A stretch of 13,012 nucleotides of DNA from JAVJSD01 sp040219575 (GTDB lineage Bacteria; Planctomycetota; Planctomycetia; Pirellulales; Pirellulaceae). The stretch is from contig JAVJSD010000129.1 of NCBI GenBank assembly GCA_040219575.1, forward strand, positions 1-13,012, written 5' to 3'. Within the stretch, counting starts at the first letter, position 1. Each line of letters begins with the position of its first letter. Shown one piece after another: positions 5,698 through 13,012 of this stretch. The translations under genes and the position numbers were made by a program. Below the pieces are notes generated by a model, which ran no database searches, was not told where the DNA came from, and saw only the letters and a list, made by a program, of their open reading frames with translations.

Positions 5698-8600
5698 TTA
5701 CGGCATCCACACGAAATCGCGGTGATTGATCAGACTCCAGACGGCGTCTTCATAGACGACGCGCCAACTCGGCGCAAGGCGCGGGTCGGGAGGCGGCCCC
5801 GCAAGGACGCGACGTTCGATTTCCAATTGGATTTCATTGGCCTTGGGTCGTCCGTGGTTAAACCACGTGACCTGTGGCAGCGGCGGAATCGCTTCAATGG
5901 GAGCGACCTTGTCCGGCGGAACCAGCCGGCTCTCGAAACCGTCGGACAGCGCCTCGGCAAACACCTTGCGTTCGTCCGGTTTCGGCAATCGGCTGAGGAT
6001 GCGCAGGAACAGCGTGTCGACGAGCGACGGCGGAGACTTGGCCGCGACGGCGATTTCGGCCAGTTCGCTCTGGTGCGACGCTCGCGTCAGCGTGACCGAC
6101 AACGTGCCGTTGGCGAGGACGCCCGGTTGCAGAAGATTGGGTTCGGATTCACGCTCGCTGATGGGCATTTGCCGAGCGCCGGTCCAGCCGAACGCTTCCA
6201 GCACATCGACCACCGCACGCGCCTTTGGCAGCGACAGACTGGGTCGGTCGCGTTCGTTCTTCAAATCGCCGAACATCCACGCCCGGCGGGGACGGCCCAG
6301 CGTTTGCCGGCTGCCCAAAGGCCGGCGTCCGTCGTGAACGAAAGTCAGTTCTTCGACGTCGATCGGACGCCCGGCGGCGGCGTGCAGCGAATCGACGATC
6401 TGTTCGGCTGTCAGACGGCGGCGTTCGGGAGCATTGAAGAATCGCATCGACGCCGAGGCGGCGAGATTCCGTCCGACGGCCTCGCGCTGATAAGTCTCGG
6501 ACGAAACAATCAGACGCACGATGTGTCGCATGTCGTAGTCGTTCGTGATCAGCTCGACAGCCAACCAATCGAGCAACTCCGCGTGGCTGGCCGGATTGCC
6601 TTCCCAGTCGTGGACCGGCTCGACAAATCCCGCCCCGATCAACCGTTTCCAGATCCGATTCACAATCACGCGGGAGAACCGTCCGTTCTGCGGAGCGGTG
6701 ATCAGCGCGGCCAGCCGTTCCCGCGTATCTGTCGGGTTTTGCATCAGCCGGTCGATTTCCGGGCCGTCGGCGGCGCCCGTCATCGACGCAAAGGGCCACT
6801 GCGGCGGCACCGGCTGATCCGCCTTGAGCGACACGCGGATCAACGACTGACGGACTTTCTGGTTTTCAAAGAACGAGGCCGGCACCCGGCTGGTTTCAGG
6901 AACGGTGACCGGCTTGCGGTTGAACATGGCGGCCAGCGAATACAAATCCTGCTGCGTTGTGCTGTGATACGGCGAATCGTGACAGCGGGCGCATTGCAGT
7001 TCGATGCCGAGAAACGCCGACGCGACGATGTGCCCTTTGGCGGCCAGCGGGGCGTCGTTTTCACCCGCCAGTGCGAACCCCGCGCTGCCGCCTTCCGCCG
7101 CACCACCGCGCAGCATGAGCAACTCCGTCACCATGCGGTCCAGCGGCTTGTTGTCCCGCATCGAGTCGTACAGGAACCAGCGGAACGGGCCGGTGCTGTT
7201 GAGGGATGCGTTCAGCAGTGAAGGGTTCTCCGCCAACAGATCGAGCCAGAAGCTCATCCAATGATCGGCGAAGCGATCGTCGGCGAGCAGCTTGTCGATC
7301 AGGCGTTCGCGTTTGACCGATGCCGGGTCGGCCAGGAAGGACTCCACCTCAGCGGCCGTCGGCGGAACGCCGACCGTGTCGAGATAGATGCGCCTTAGAA
7401 ACGCCTCGTCGCCAACAACCGGCGACAGCGCGACGTCCGACTCGTCGAGTGGCGGGGCAGGCCAGGGCGCGCCGTCCTTGACCCATTGCTCCAACAGTTC
7501 GATTTGTTCGTCCGACAAGCCGTCATCGGTCGGCGGCATGTCGCCGGACCGGATTTGTACAATCAATTCGCTGGTCTCGGCGTTGCCCGGCGTGACCGCT
7601 GGAATCTCGGAATCGCCGCCCTTGAGCGCCGCTTCGCGCGAGTCGAGCTTCAAACCGCCCTTGTCCTTTTCGCCATGACAGCGGAAGCAATTCTCACGCA
7701 GGATGGGAAGGATCTTGCCGTGAAAATGTTCGGCCTGTCGAGGGTCCGTGTCCGCCAACGCCGCGAGAGCGCGTTGGATCTTCGCGGTGATGAAAGCGTC
7801 GATCGGACGCGGCGATGCTGGTCGCGTCGTGGGCGATGGATTCAATTCCGCCCACTTCCGCGCGAATGCATGACGTTGATTCCAGAACTCGTTCTGTGAG
7901 GCCGCGGCGTTGCGGCGTCTCTCGTCGTCGAAATTGCTGAGCGACGATTCGATCCGTGTCAGCGCTGGTTCGATGATCGAGTCGGTTAGGGGCAGTCGTT
8001 TCGCTCCCGGACCAAGCAGCTCATACGACCTTCCATCGGCCGTCAGCATGGCGACGCATACTTCCCCCGTCTCCGTGCGATGGTCGTTGCCGCCCACGAC
8101 GAGTTCCAGCACGACTCGACAACGGCGCGGTTGGTCGCTGGTCGCGGGTTCAATCGTGATCTCGCCGAACTCCTCCTGCTGCCGGTATCCATGCGCCCGC
8201 AGACCCGGCAACGGTGGTTCGGCGACAGGGATCACGGGCTCTTCGCCGTCCGGCGGCCGCCTGGTGATCGGTTTGGTCCGCGCGACAACCCGGCCGTCGA
8301 CCCACAGGCGGCCCAGTGCGCGGGCCCGCAACAGGAACTGGTGCTTGCCAGGCGGCAGTTCCACGACGCCCGCCATCCGCAACAATACCGGAGCCTGCCA
8401 GCTCGTGCGGATGCCCCACGTATCGTACTTCAGCGGAATCCGCGGCAAGAGAAACTCGTCGCCGATCCAGCGTGTGGATTCGGCCGGCCATGGTTCGCCT
8501 TCGTTGAGCCAGCGGTCTTGCGCCGGCAGCCCCGCGCAGAGCTGAACCAGAACGCGGCTGCTGGGAATGTCCGAAATCTCCGGCATGACTTCGGGCTGAA

Positions 8601-9378
8601 GCCTGGCGACTCGGGCTTCGCCGACACGACGAAAACGCGCGGCGATCACATTGTCGTCGAGCATCGCGCGGTGAATGGCGATGCCGTCCAGCAGTCCCGT
8701 GAAACCGGCGCCGATGCGAATCTCGTCGTCATCGACGACTGGCGGCTCTTTTGTCTCGCCGCCGTAACTCCATGCGCCGTCAGTCAGTTCGCCGTTGACC
8801 CAGCCGCGAATGGACTTTGGATCACCGAAGCGATACGAGACGGCGATATGATGCCAACCCGTGGCGACGGGAAAACCGTTCTTCGAATCCCACCGATGCC
8901 AGTGCTTGTCGCTGCTTGTCGGCTTCGTCGCGAACAGAAAGCTGACCCGCGCTTCGCCCTTCACGCCGACGATGCGAAGCGACCAACTCTGATTGTCGCG
9001 TGCGAACTTTGGTGAACCCGTTCGCCCTTTGCCAACGACATAGCTGACCTGCCCTTCCCGTATGTTGGACGGGTTGACCCACGCTTCGATCGTGATGGCG
9101 TCGCCGTTGGTGAAGTCAAACTCGCTGTCCGGCCCCGTGTCAGGCACAGACAGATAGCCGCCGGCGGCGACCCGCACGGCCGTGTTGCTGGCGGCCAGGT
9201 CTGGAAACTCCGGCGGACGCGGGCCGGCTTGATCGCGCTGAACGTCGCCGTGCGCCGCGAGCGGCGTGGCTTCTTCCGTGCCGAAGTCCCACCGGGCGAC
9301 GGGCACGGTGTTGTCACCGGCGGCAAACGCCAGAGTGAGAGAAAGGATGCTCAAAAACATGGTGCGCTCAAAAAACAT
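5698..9378 (-). CDS. LamG / PA14-like / PSCyt1 / PSCyt2 (DUF1549) / PSD1 (DUF1553) protein, about 1226 aa
   Basis: This is a large exported planctomycete cytochrome-type protein. A Sec signal covers about residues 1-21 (FLSILSLTLAFAAG). A LamG/concanavalin-like domain lies at about 30-252 (ITIEAWVNPSN, GWHHIAVSY). A PA14-like beta region follows (about 275-450), then a helical linker. PSCyt1 is at about 547-640 with CFRCH (564-568), and DMPP is seen at 613-616. PSCyt2 is at about 656-835 with CARCHD (796-801), and PSD1 at about 885-1226 (VNRIWKRLIGAGFVEP), ending in the family-type tail SLINHRDFVWMP. Two CxxCH motifs imply covalent haem and redox work; the carbohydrate-binding folds suggest attachment to polymers. 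The substrate is unknown. The start is uncertain: in-frame ATGs at 9378 and 9360, and a GTG at 9432. 9378 keeps an Arg before the hydrophobic core and has GGA about 7 nt upstream. Confidence 0.92.
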   Translation of the reverse strand: MFFERTMFLSILSLTLAFAAGDNTVPVARWDFGTEEATPLAAHGDVQRDQAGPRPPEFPDLAASNTAVRVAAGGYLSVPDTGPDSEFDFTNGDAITIEAWVNPSNIREGQVSYVVGKGRTGSPKFARDNQSWSLRIVGVKGEARVSFLFATKPTSSDKHWHRWDSKNGFPVATGWHHIAVSYRFGDPKSIRGWVNGELTDGAWSYGGETKEPPVVDDDEIRIGAGFTGLLDGIAIHRAMLDDNVIAARFRRVGEARVARLQPEVMPEISDIPSSRVLVQLCAGLPAQDRWLNEGEPWPAESTRWIGDEFLLPRIPLKYDTWGIRTSWQAPVLLRMAGVVELPPGKHQFLLRARALGRLWVDGRVVARTKPITRRPPDGEEPVIPVAEPPLPGLRAHGYRQQEEFGEITIEPATSDQPRRCRVVLELVVGGNDHRTETGEVCVAMLTADGRSYELLGPGAKRLPLTDSIIEPALTRIESSLSNFDDERRRNAAASQNEFWNQRHAFARKWAELNPSPTTRPASPRPIDAFITAKIQRALAALADTDPRQAEHFHGKILPILRENCFRCHGEKDKGGLKLDSREAALKGGDSEIPAVTPGNAETSELIVQIRSGDMPPTDDGLSDEQIELLEQWVKDGAPWPAPPLDESDVALSPVVGDEAFLRRIYLDTVGVPPTAAEVESFLADPASVKRERLIDKLLADDRFADHWMSFWLDLLAENPSLLNASLNSTGPFRWFLYDSMRDNKPLDRMVTELLMLRGGAAEGGSAGFALAGENDAPLAAKGHIVASAFLGIELQCARCHDSPYHSTTQQDLYSLAAMFNRKPVTVPETSRVPASFFENQKVRQSLIRVSLKADQPVPPQWPFASMTGAADGPEIDRLMQNPTDTRERLAALITAPQNGRFSRVIVNRIWKRLIGAGFVEPVHDWEGNPASHAELLDWLAVELITNDYDMRHIVRLIVSSETYQREAVGRNLAASASMRFFNAPERRRLTAEQIVDSLHAAAGRPIDVEELTFVHDGRRPLGSRQTLGRPRRAWMFGDLKNERDRPSLSLPKARAVVDVLEAFGWTGARQMPISERESEPNLLQPGVLANGTLSVTLTRASHQSELAEIAVAAKSPPSLVDTLFLRILSRLPKPDERKVFAEALSDGFESRLVPPDKVAPIEAIPPLPQVTWFNHGRPKANEIQLEIERRVLAGPPPDPRLAPSWRVVYEDAVWSLINHRDFVWMP

Positions 9379-9383
9379 GGTGC
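9349..9383 (-). repeat. Tandem duplication covering the PSD1 gene start
   Basis: Two units, GCTCAAAAACATGGTGC (9349-9365) and the same with one more A (9366-9383), lie side by side. Read on the minus strand they give two in-frame ATG codons 18 nt apart (9378 and 9360) and the repeated peptide ERTMF. Confidence 0.8.
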
Positions 9384-9446
9384 GTTCCAACGTGGAATAG
9401 ACATCCAGCTTGTTATGAAGCGGTGGAATCACGACCGGCAGGATGC

Positions 9447-10874
9447 CTATCCCGCCGATTGTATCGCCTCGAAATAGTCGCCTTCGTTCAGGTCCACCCG
9501 TTCAGGGCGGCCTTTGTGCATGTAGACGACTTTCGTGTGGTCCATGCCGAGCAGGCCCATGATCGTGGCGTGAATGTCGTGGACGTGCAGCTTGTCTTCC
9601 ACCGCGTACAACCCCAGGTCGTCGGTCGCGCCGATCGTCTGCCCGGCCTTCACACCGCCGCCCGCCATCCACATGGTAAAGCCGGTCGGGTTGTGATCGC
9701 GGCCTGTGCCTTTTTCGCTCATGGGAGTGCGGCCGAACTCGCCGCCCCAAACGACCAGCGTCTCGTCGAGCAACCCGCGTTGTTTCAAATCCGAGATCAG
9801 GCCGGCAATCGGCTTGTCGACGCCGCCGCACAAACGCGAATGGTTCGATTCGATATTGCTGTGACTATCCCATTTGCTGCCGGCGCCGGAATAGAGCTGA
9901 ACGAAACGCACGCCGCGCTCGACCAACCGCCTGGCCAGCAAACATTGACGTCCGTAGATCTCCGTCTCTTTCTGATCCATGCCGTACAGCTTCCGGACGT
10001 GCTCTGGTTCGTGATCCACGTCGATCGCATCCGGTGCATCGGCCTGCATGTGAGCCGCCAGCTCGTAACTGCGGATGCGGGCTTCCAATTCCGAGTTGGA
10101 TTCGCGGCCCGCATAGTGGCGGCGGTTGAGACGATTGATGAACGCGAGCTTGCCTTGTTGCTCGGCATCGCTGACACCGGCGGGGTTGTTCAGATTGCGG
10201 AGCGGCTCGGCGCCGGTCTCGAACAACACGCCTTGATGGCTGGACGGCATGAAGCCTGATCCCCATGCACGGGCTCCGTTGACGACCATCGCGGAACTGT
10301 CCTTCATCACGACGAACGTAGGCAGACTTTCGGTCGGCGTGCCGAGTCCATAGGAAACCCACGCGCCGAGCGACGGCCGGCCGCCGAACACCGCGCCCGT
10401 GTTCATCTGGCAGACGCCGCCGGCGTGATTGATGCCGTCGGAAACACACGAATGAATCACGCACAGTTCGTCCGCGACGGCGTGGTGATGCGGCAGCCAA
10501 TCGGAAATCCACAGCCCGCTTTCACCGCACCGCGTCCACTTGCGTTTGCATTCCAGGATCGGCGAATTGACCTCGCCCATCGCCGTCACCGGCCGGGGGA
10601 AACTGTCGGGCAGCGTTTGTCCGGCAAGTTCGTTGACCAGCGGCTTGCGGTCGAACAGGTCGAGGTGGCTGGGGCCGCCTTCCATGAACAGCCAGATGAT
10701 GTTCTTGGCCTTGCCGAGGCGGCGAGGAATCTTTTCTGCAACGGGGTTTTCCGGTGCGGCTGCAAACAGTGATTGACCGCTGAGTGCGGCAAACGCCAAC
10801 GCGCCGAGACCGCCGCCGGCGCTGCAGAGGAATTCGCGTCGTGAATGGGGGTAGTCGACTTGATTGCATTTCAT
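9447..10874 (-). CDS. Tat-exported DUF1501 family protein, 475 aa (copy B)
   Basis: A twin-arginine motif SRREFLC (11-17) precedes a long Gly/Ala hydrophobic stretch ending LFAAA (about 36-40), so export by Tat is expected. The complete set of DUF1501 blocks is present: EGGPSHLDLFD (65-75), RRLVERGVRFVQL (315-327), KWDSHSN (334-340), GGEFGRTP (377-384), GRDHNP (391-396), WMAGGG (402-407) and VHDIHATIMGLLGMD (431-445). The Asp, His and Glu in these blocks are the likely metal ligands, by analogy with alkaline phosphatase and sulfatase folds. Its reaction is not established. ATG at 10874 is preferred to GTG at 10889 because GGAAG lies 6 nt before the ATG. It sits 21 nt after the PSD1 remnant and 68 nt before the next PSD1 gene. 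Confidence 0.93.
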   Translation of the reverse strand: MKCNQVDYPHSRREFLCSAGGGLGALAFAALSGQSLFAAAPENPVAEKIPRRLGKAKNIIWLFMEGGPSHLDLFDRKPLVNELAGQTLPDSFPRPVTAMGEVNSPILECKRKWTRCGESGLWISDWLPHHHAVADELCVIHSCVSDGINHAGGVCQMNTGAVFGGRPSLGAWVSYGLGTPTESLPTFVVMKDSSAMVVNGARAWGSGFMPSSHQGVLFETGAEPLRNLNNPAGVSDAEQQGKLAFINRLNRRHYAGRESNSELEARIRSYELAAHMQADAPDAIDVDHEPEHVRKLYGMDQKETEIYGRQCLLARRLVERGVRFVQLYSGAGSKWDSHSNIESNHSRLCGGVDKPIAGLISDLKQRGLLDETLVVWGGEFGRTPMSEKGTGRDHNPTGFTMWMAGGGVKAGQTIGATDDLGLYAVEDKLHVHDIHATIMGLLGMDHTKVVYMHKGRPERVDLNEGDYFEAIQSAG

Positions 10875-10895
10875 GGAATTCTTCCACACTGCACG

Positions 10896-11753
10896 CTAGT
10901 GCAGATACAAAAACTCGTTGGAATTGAACAGTGCCTGGCAGAAGGCGGTGACGGCACGGAGCATTTTGGAATCGCCCGATGCGGCAACCGGTGCTGGCCG
11001 CAGCCAGGCGGCGTCCGGCGCGGGCCGCTCGCCGTTTTCGCCATCGAACGTCCAGTCCAGAATTCGATCGGTCTTGGCGACGTCGCTTCCCAGCAGGAGT
11101 TGTTCTTGGGGAAGCGCTCCGTGACTGACCGTCAACCGCGCGAGTTGACCGTCCCAGAGATGCCCGCTGGCGTTGCGACCACCCGCGATGATTTTCATGG
11201 CCGGGTTCTGAATGTGGCTGACGACCGAGGTTTCCACGGCGGCCGTTTCCAGTCTGGCTTGCGGATCGGAGAGATCTTTCATGTAAAACGTCACGGTCCC
11301 GCTTGTCGGATTGTCGGGCGACGTGCTGGCCGAGATGACAGCCGCCAGATAGACAGGTTTGCCCAGCGGGAACGTCAGCCCGGATGCGACCACTTCGTAG
11401 GCCGGTTCGTCTTGAAAAGTCCGGCCGACCAACTGGACGATGAAGTTCTGTGGATGGTAAGCCGACTTGGTGCTGGTGACGCCGATGCTCCACCCGTCGG
11501 TCTTGGTGTCGCCGTTCCAGCGCGAAAGCAACGTATTGACGCTGGCGTCGGCGTAAATGCGATCGAGGTTTGCGATTGCCTCCACCGTGAATTGAACGCC
11601 GGGATCGTCCACTTTCTGGATGTGCAATCGTTCGAAGCGGCTGCCAGGCTGAATCCAGAGCGTCTTTGGGCCAAGCGTGAAATCCTTCACCGATCCGAAT
11701 TGTTGCACAACCGGCCGTAGCCCGGTCTCGTTGGGAAACTTGTCTTGTGGGGC
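10896..11753 (-). pseudogene. C-terminal fragment of a PSD1 (DUF1553) protein with LamG domain, cut by an insertion sequence
   Basis: An open frame of 285 codons runs from the edge of the insertion sequence to a TAG at 10896-10898. The readable part begins PNETGLRPVVQQFGSV and carries a LamG-like beta region (FTVEAIANLDRIYADASVNT, then GWSIGVTSTKSAYHPQN). It ends AFCQALFNSNEFLYLH, the characteristic tail of PSD1 proteins. The haem, PSCyt2 and PSD1 core regions are missing and should lie beyond the right edge of the window, past the element. The frame stays open up to the element boundary and meets a stop just inside it, which shows an insertion in coding sequence rather than a natural gene start. 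A GTG at 11708 could start a 270-residue product, but it has no signal peptide and no clear ribosome site. Confidence 0.88.
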
Positions 11754-11769
11754 CAGGGCAATCGCATCT
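11754..11769 (+). repeat. Terminal inverted repeat of the IS (left in window)
   Basis: CAGGGCAATCGCATCT, matching the right end exactly. The transposase stop codon (TAA, 11769-11771) overlaps its last base. Confidence 0.95.
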
Positions 11770-12908
11770 TAATCCCCGGAGAATCCGCACAGAATCCGTT
11801 CCAGGAAGTCCTCGTTCCAGCCGGCTTGCAGTCGTTTGCCGCGGAGGCTCCCTTTGGAGGAAGTGTCGCGCTGCAAAACCATCAAGGCCAGTTTGCGAAA
11901 GATCGAAGCGATCTCCGGGCCGTTGCCGGTCCGGATCCGCGACTTGTCCTCTGAAAAAGTTACATCCAGCGTCCAGTGCAAACTGTTCTCGATGCCCCAG
12001 TGGCCGCGGATGTAGCGGGCGATTTGTTTTACCTTGGGAGGCAGGCTGCTGATGTAGAACGAGACATCGCCGCTCTCCTTGCCCTTGCGCACGGTCTCGC
12101 GGTAGATCATGATCACGCTCTGCACGTCGAACCATTCGGGATGCTCGCGCAGCGCGGCGGGGGCCGGGGCCGCATAACAAATCCGGGTTTCGTCGCGGCC
12201 GCGGTTGCGTTCGACCTTGCGATGACAGCGCAGGCCAGGCGCTTTGTAATCCCGCTCGCCGTATTCGATAAACAAATCGTGCAGGAGGTCGAAGAGCTTC
12301 GGCTGATTGTCTTTGACGGCCACCAGGTAGTGGGCGTCCTTGGCGCGGATCGCCTTCAAGGTTTCCTTCTGGCAGTGCATGGCGTCCATGGTGACCACGG
12401 CCCCGGTCAGCTCCAACAACTCCAACAGTTGGGGTACGGCGGTGATTTCGTTCGACTTGCTGTCGACGGCGACCTGGCCGAGCGACAGCCGCAGCCCGCT
12501 GGCCCAGGCGCTGACGACGTGCAGCGCCGACTTCCCGGAGGCCGCATCGACCGCGCCGCGCAAGGTCTTGCCGTCGATGGCCACTCCCTGGTCCTTGAGG
12601 GAGAAGTGCAACGACTTCAGCCAGTTGTGGAGGCAGGTTAAAAACTCCTGCGTGTCGAGGCGGGCGAACACGCGGCCAAAGGTGTCGTGCGAGGGAATGC
12701 CGTTGGGCAGTTTCAAAAACCGGCGGAACCACTCCAGTTTGGCGTCGCCAAACCTTTCCACGTCCACCCAGCTATCCGCGCCGCAGATCGCGGCGCAGAG
12801 CGCGATCACCACCATGTCGAGGAGCATGTGCTCCTTGGTGCGATCGATGCGAGGATCGGTAAGGTTTTCAAACCTTGAAAGAATTGCAACCATGCCCGGA
12901 CGCGCCAT
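11769..12908 (-). CDS. ISAs1-family DDE transposase, 379 aa
   Basis: This is a full-length transposase that cuts and inserts its own element. The N-terminal region (MVAILSRFENLTDPRIDRTKEHMLLD) and ICGADSWVDVERFG (41-54) are typical of ISAs1 proteins. The DDE catalytic residues are visible: Asp112 in AIDGKTLRGA, Asp175 in TMDAMHCQKET, and Glu307 in the C-terminal signature HWGIENSLHWTLDVTFSED (303-321), followed by RTGNGPE. No frameshift or internal stop is present. GGAGG (12916-12920 on the plus map, read on minus) lies 7 nt before the ATG and fixes the start. The stop codon falls in the terminal repeat. No terminator is seen before the end of the element, so transcription may run into the gene remnant and the cluster beyond. 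Confidence 0.97.
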   Translation of the reverse strand: MARPGMVAILSRFENLTDPRIDRTKEHMLLDMVVIALCAAICGADSWVDVERFGDAKLEWFRRFLKLPNGIPSHDTFGRVFARLDTQEFLTCLHNWLKSLHFSLKDQGVAIDGKTLRGAVDAASGKSALHVVSAWASGLRLSLGQVAVDSKSNEITAVPQLLELLELTGAVVTMDAMHCQKETLKAIRAKDAHYLVAVKDNQPKLFDLLHDLFIEYGERDYKAPGLRCHRKVERNRGRDETRICYAAPAPAALREHPEWFDVQSVIMIYRETVRKGKESGDVSFYISSLPPKVKQIARYIRGHWGIENSLHWTLDVTFSEDKSRIRTGNGPEIASIFRKLALMVLQRDTSSKGSLRGKRLQAGWNEDFLERILCGFSGD

Positions 12909-12915
12909 GACGAAA

Positions 12916-12920
12916 CCTCC
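12916..12920 (-). promoter_or_regulatory. Ribosome binding site of the transposase
   Basis: Reads GGAGG on the minus strand, 7 nt before the ATG at 12908, and decides the start. Confidence 0.8.
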
Positions 12921-12996
12921 GTGAAGCCCGTGAAATCGCGAGCGTTCCGACCGCTCGCTTGACTTTCGGAGAGCCAGTGCAAGACTAGCGCCGATT

Positions 12997-13012
12997 AGAT
13001 GCGATTGCCCTG
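12997..13012 (-). repeat. Terminal inverted repeat of the IS (right in window)
   Basis: AGATGCGATTGCCCTG, the exact complement of 11754-11769. It ends at the last base of the window. Confidence 0.95.

Larger units (their letters stand above)
11754..13012 (-). mobile_element. ISAs1-family insertion sequence, 1259 bp, apparently complete
   Basis: The element is bounded by 16-bp perfect terminal inverted repeats (CAGGGCAATCGCATCT at 11754-11769 and its complement at 12997-13012), extending to about 20 bp with one gap. It contains a single intact transposase on the minus strand. Its length is normal for ISAs1 elements. The right end coincides with the window edge, so the target duplication (usually 8-10 bp in this family) cannot be checked; the left flank is CTTGTGGGGC (11744-11753). 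Intact ends and gene suggest a recent insertion. Confidence 0.95.

Noticed and set aside
4173..5729. Plus-strand frame of 518 codons opposite DUF1501 copy A
   Set aside because: Antisense shadow. The minus strand has a Tat signal and all DUF1501 blocks; the plus translation is Arg/His-rich with no recognisable family.
5449..7221. Plus-strand frame of 590 codons opposite the PSD1 gene
   Set aside because: Antisense shadow of the PSD1 and PSCyt2 coding region, with no domain and no ribosome site.
10522..12732. Minus-strand frame of 736 codons crossing from the IS into DUF1501 copy B
   Set aside because: It runs through the transposase, the element boundary and two other genes in a different frame; it is a composition artefact.
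1..13012. CRISPR array, tRNA or rRNA
   Set aside because: No regularly spaced identical repeats, and no tRNA-like fold with conserved loops or rRNA signature was seen on either strand. The three-stem element at 4036-4101 lacks tRNA landmarks.

Overview
The window looks like a piece of a Planctomycetota chromosome, probably of the Pirellulales type. The evidence is the set of families almost confined to that phylum and its neighbours: planctomycete cytochrome (PSCyt1/PSCyt2) plus PSD1 proteins, paired with Tat-exported DUF1501 proteins, and a secreted PQQ-type beta-propeller carrying EF-hands. Gene density is low, and the intergenic DNA is GC-rich and full of inverted repeats.

Left part (1-about 1280): a stretch of integron gene cassettes without an integrase in view. 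Two attC recombination sites can be folded by eye (133-223 and 689-780). Each has an 18-bp stem with single unpaired bases on the left arm, and AAC/GTT core triplets. They bound one complete cassette (218-774) carrying a 97-codon unknown gene. The first bases of that cassette are complementary to the left core of its own attC, as expected for a real cassette. A second cassette carries a small membrane-anchored HEAT-like protein; its 3' end is unclear. From 1173 to 2171 there is no convincing gene, only direct, tandem and inverted repeats and a frame that may be a gene remnant.

Middle (2172-4034): a secreted beta-propeller protein whose first and second blades are separated by about 200 residues holding six EF-hand-like calcium loops. 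It is followed by a compact three-stem structured repeat (4036-4101) and a hairpin (4175-4202), in the gap between convergent genes.

Right part (4329-13012, all on the minus strand): a cluster read right to left. It runs from a PSD1/LamG gene remnant (10896-11753), to a DUF1501 protein, to a large LamG-PSCyt1-PSCyt2-PSD1 protein, to a second DUF1501 protein. These are two PSD1/DUF1501 modules in a row, with short gaps that suggest one transcription unit. All intact products have export signals, so they probably work together in the periplasm or at the cell surface; their substrate is unknown. The first PSD1 gene has been cut by an intact ISAs1-family insertion sequence (11754-13012). The right terminal inverted repeat of this element ends exactly at the window edge, so the rest of the broken gene should lie just beyond it.
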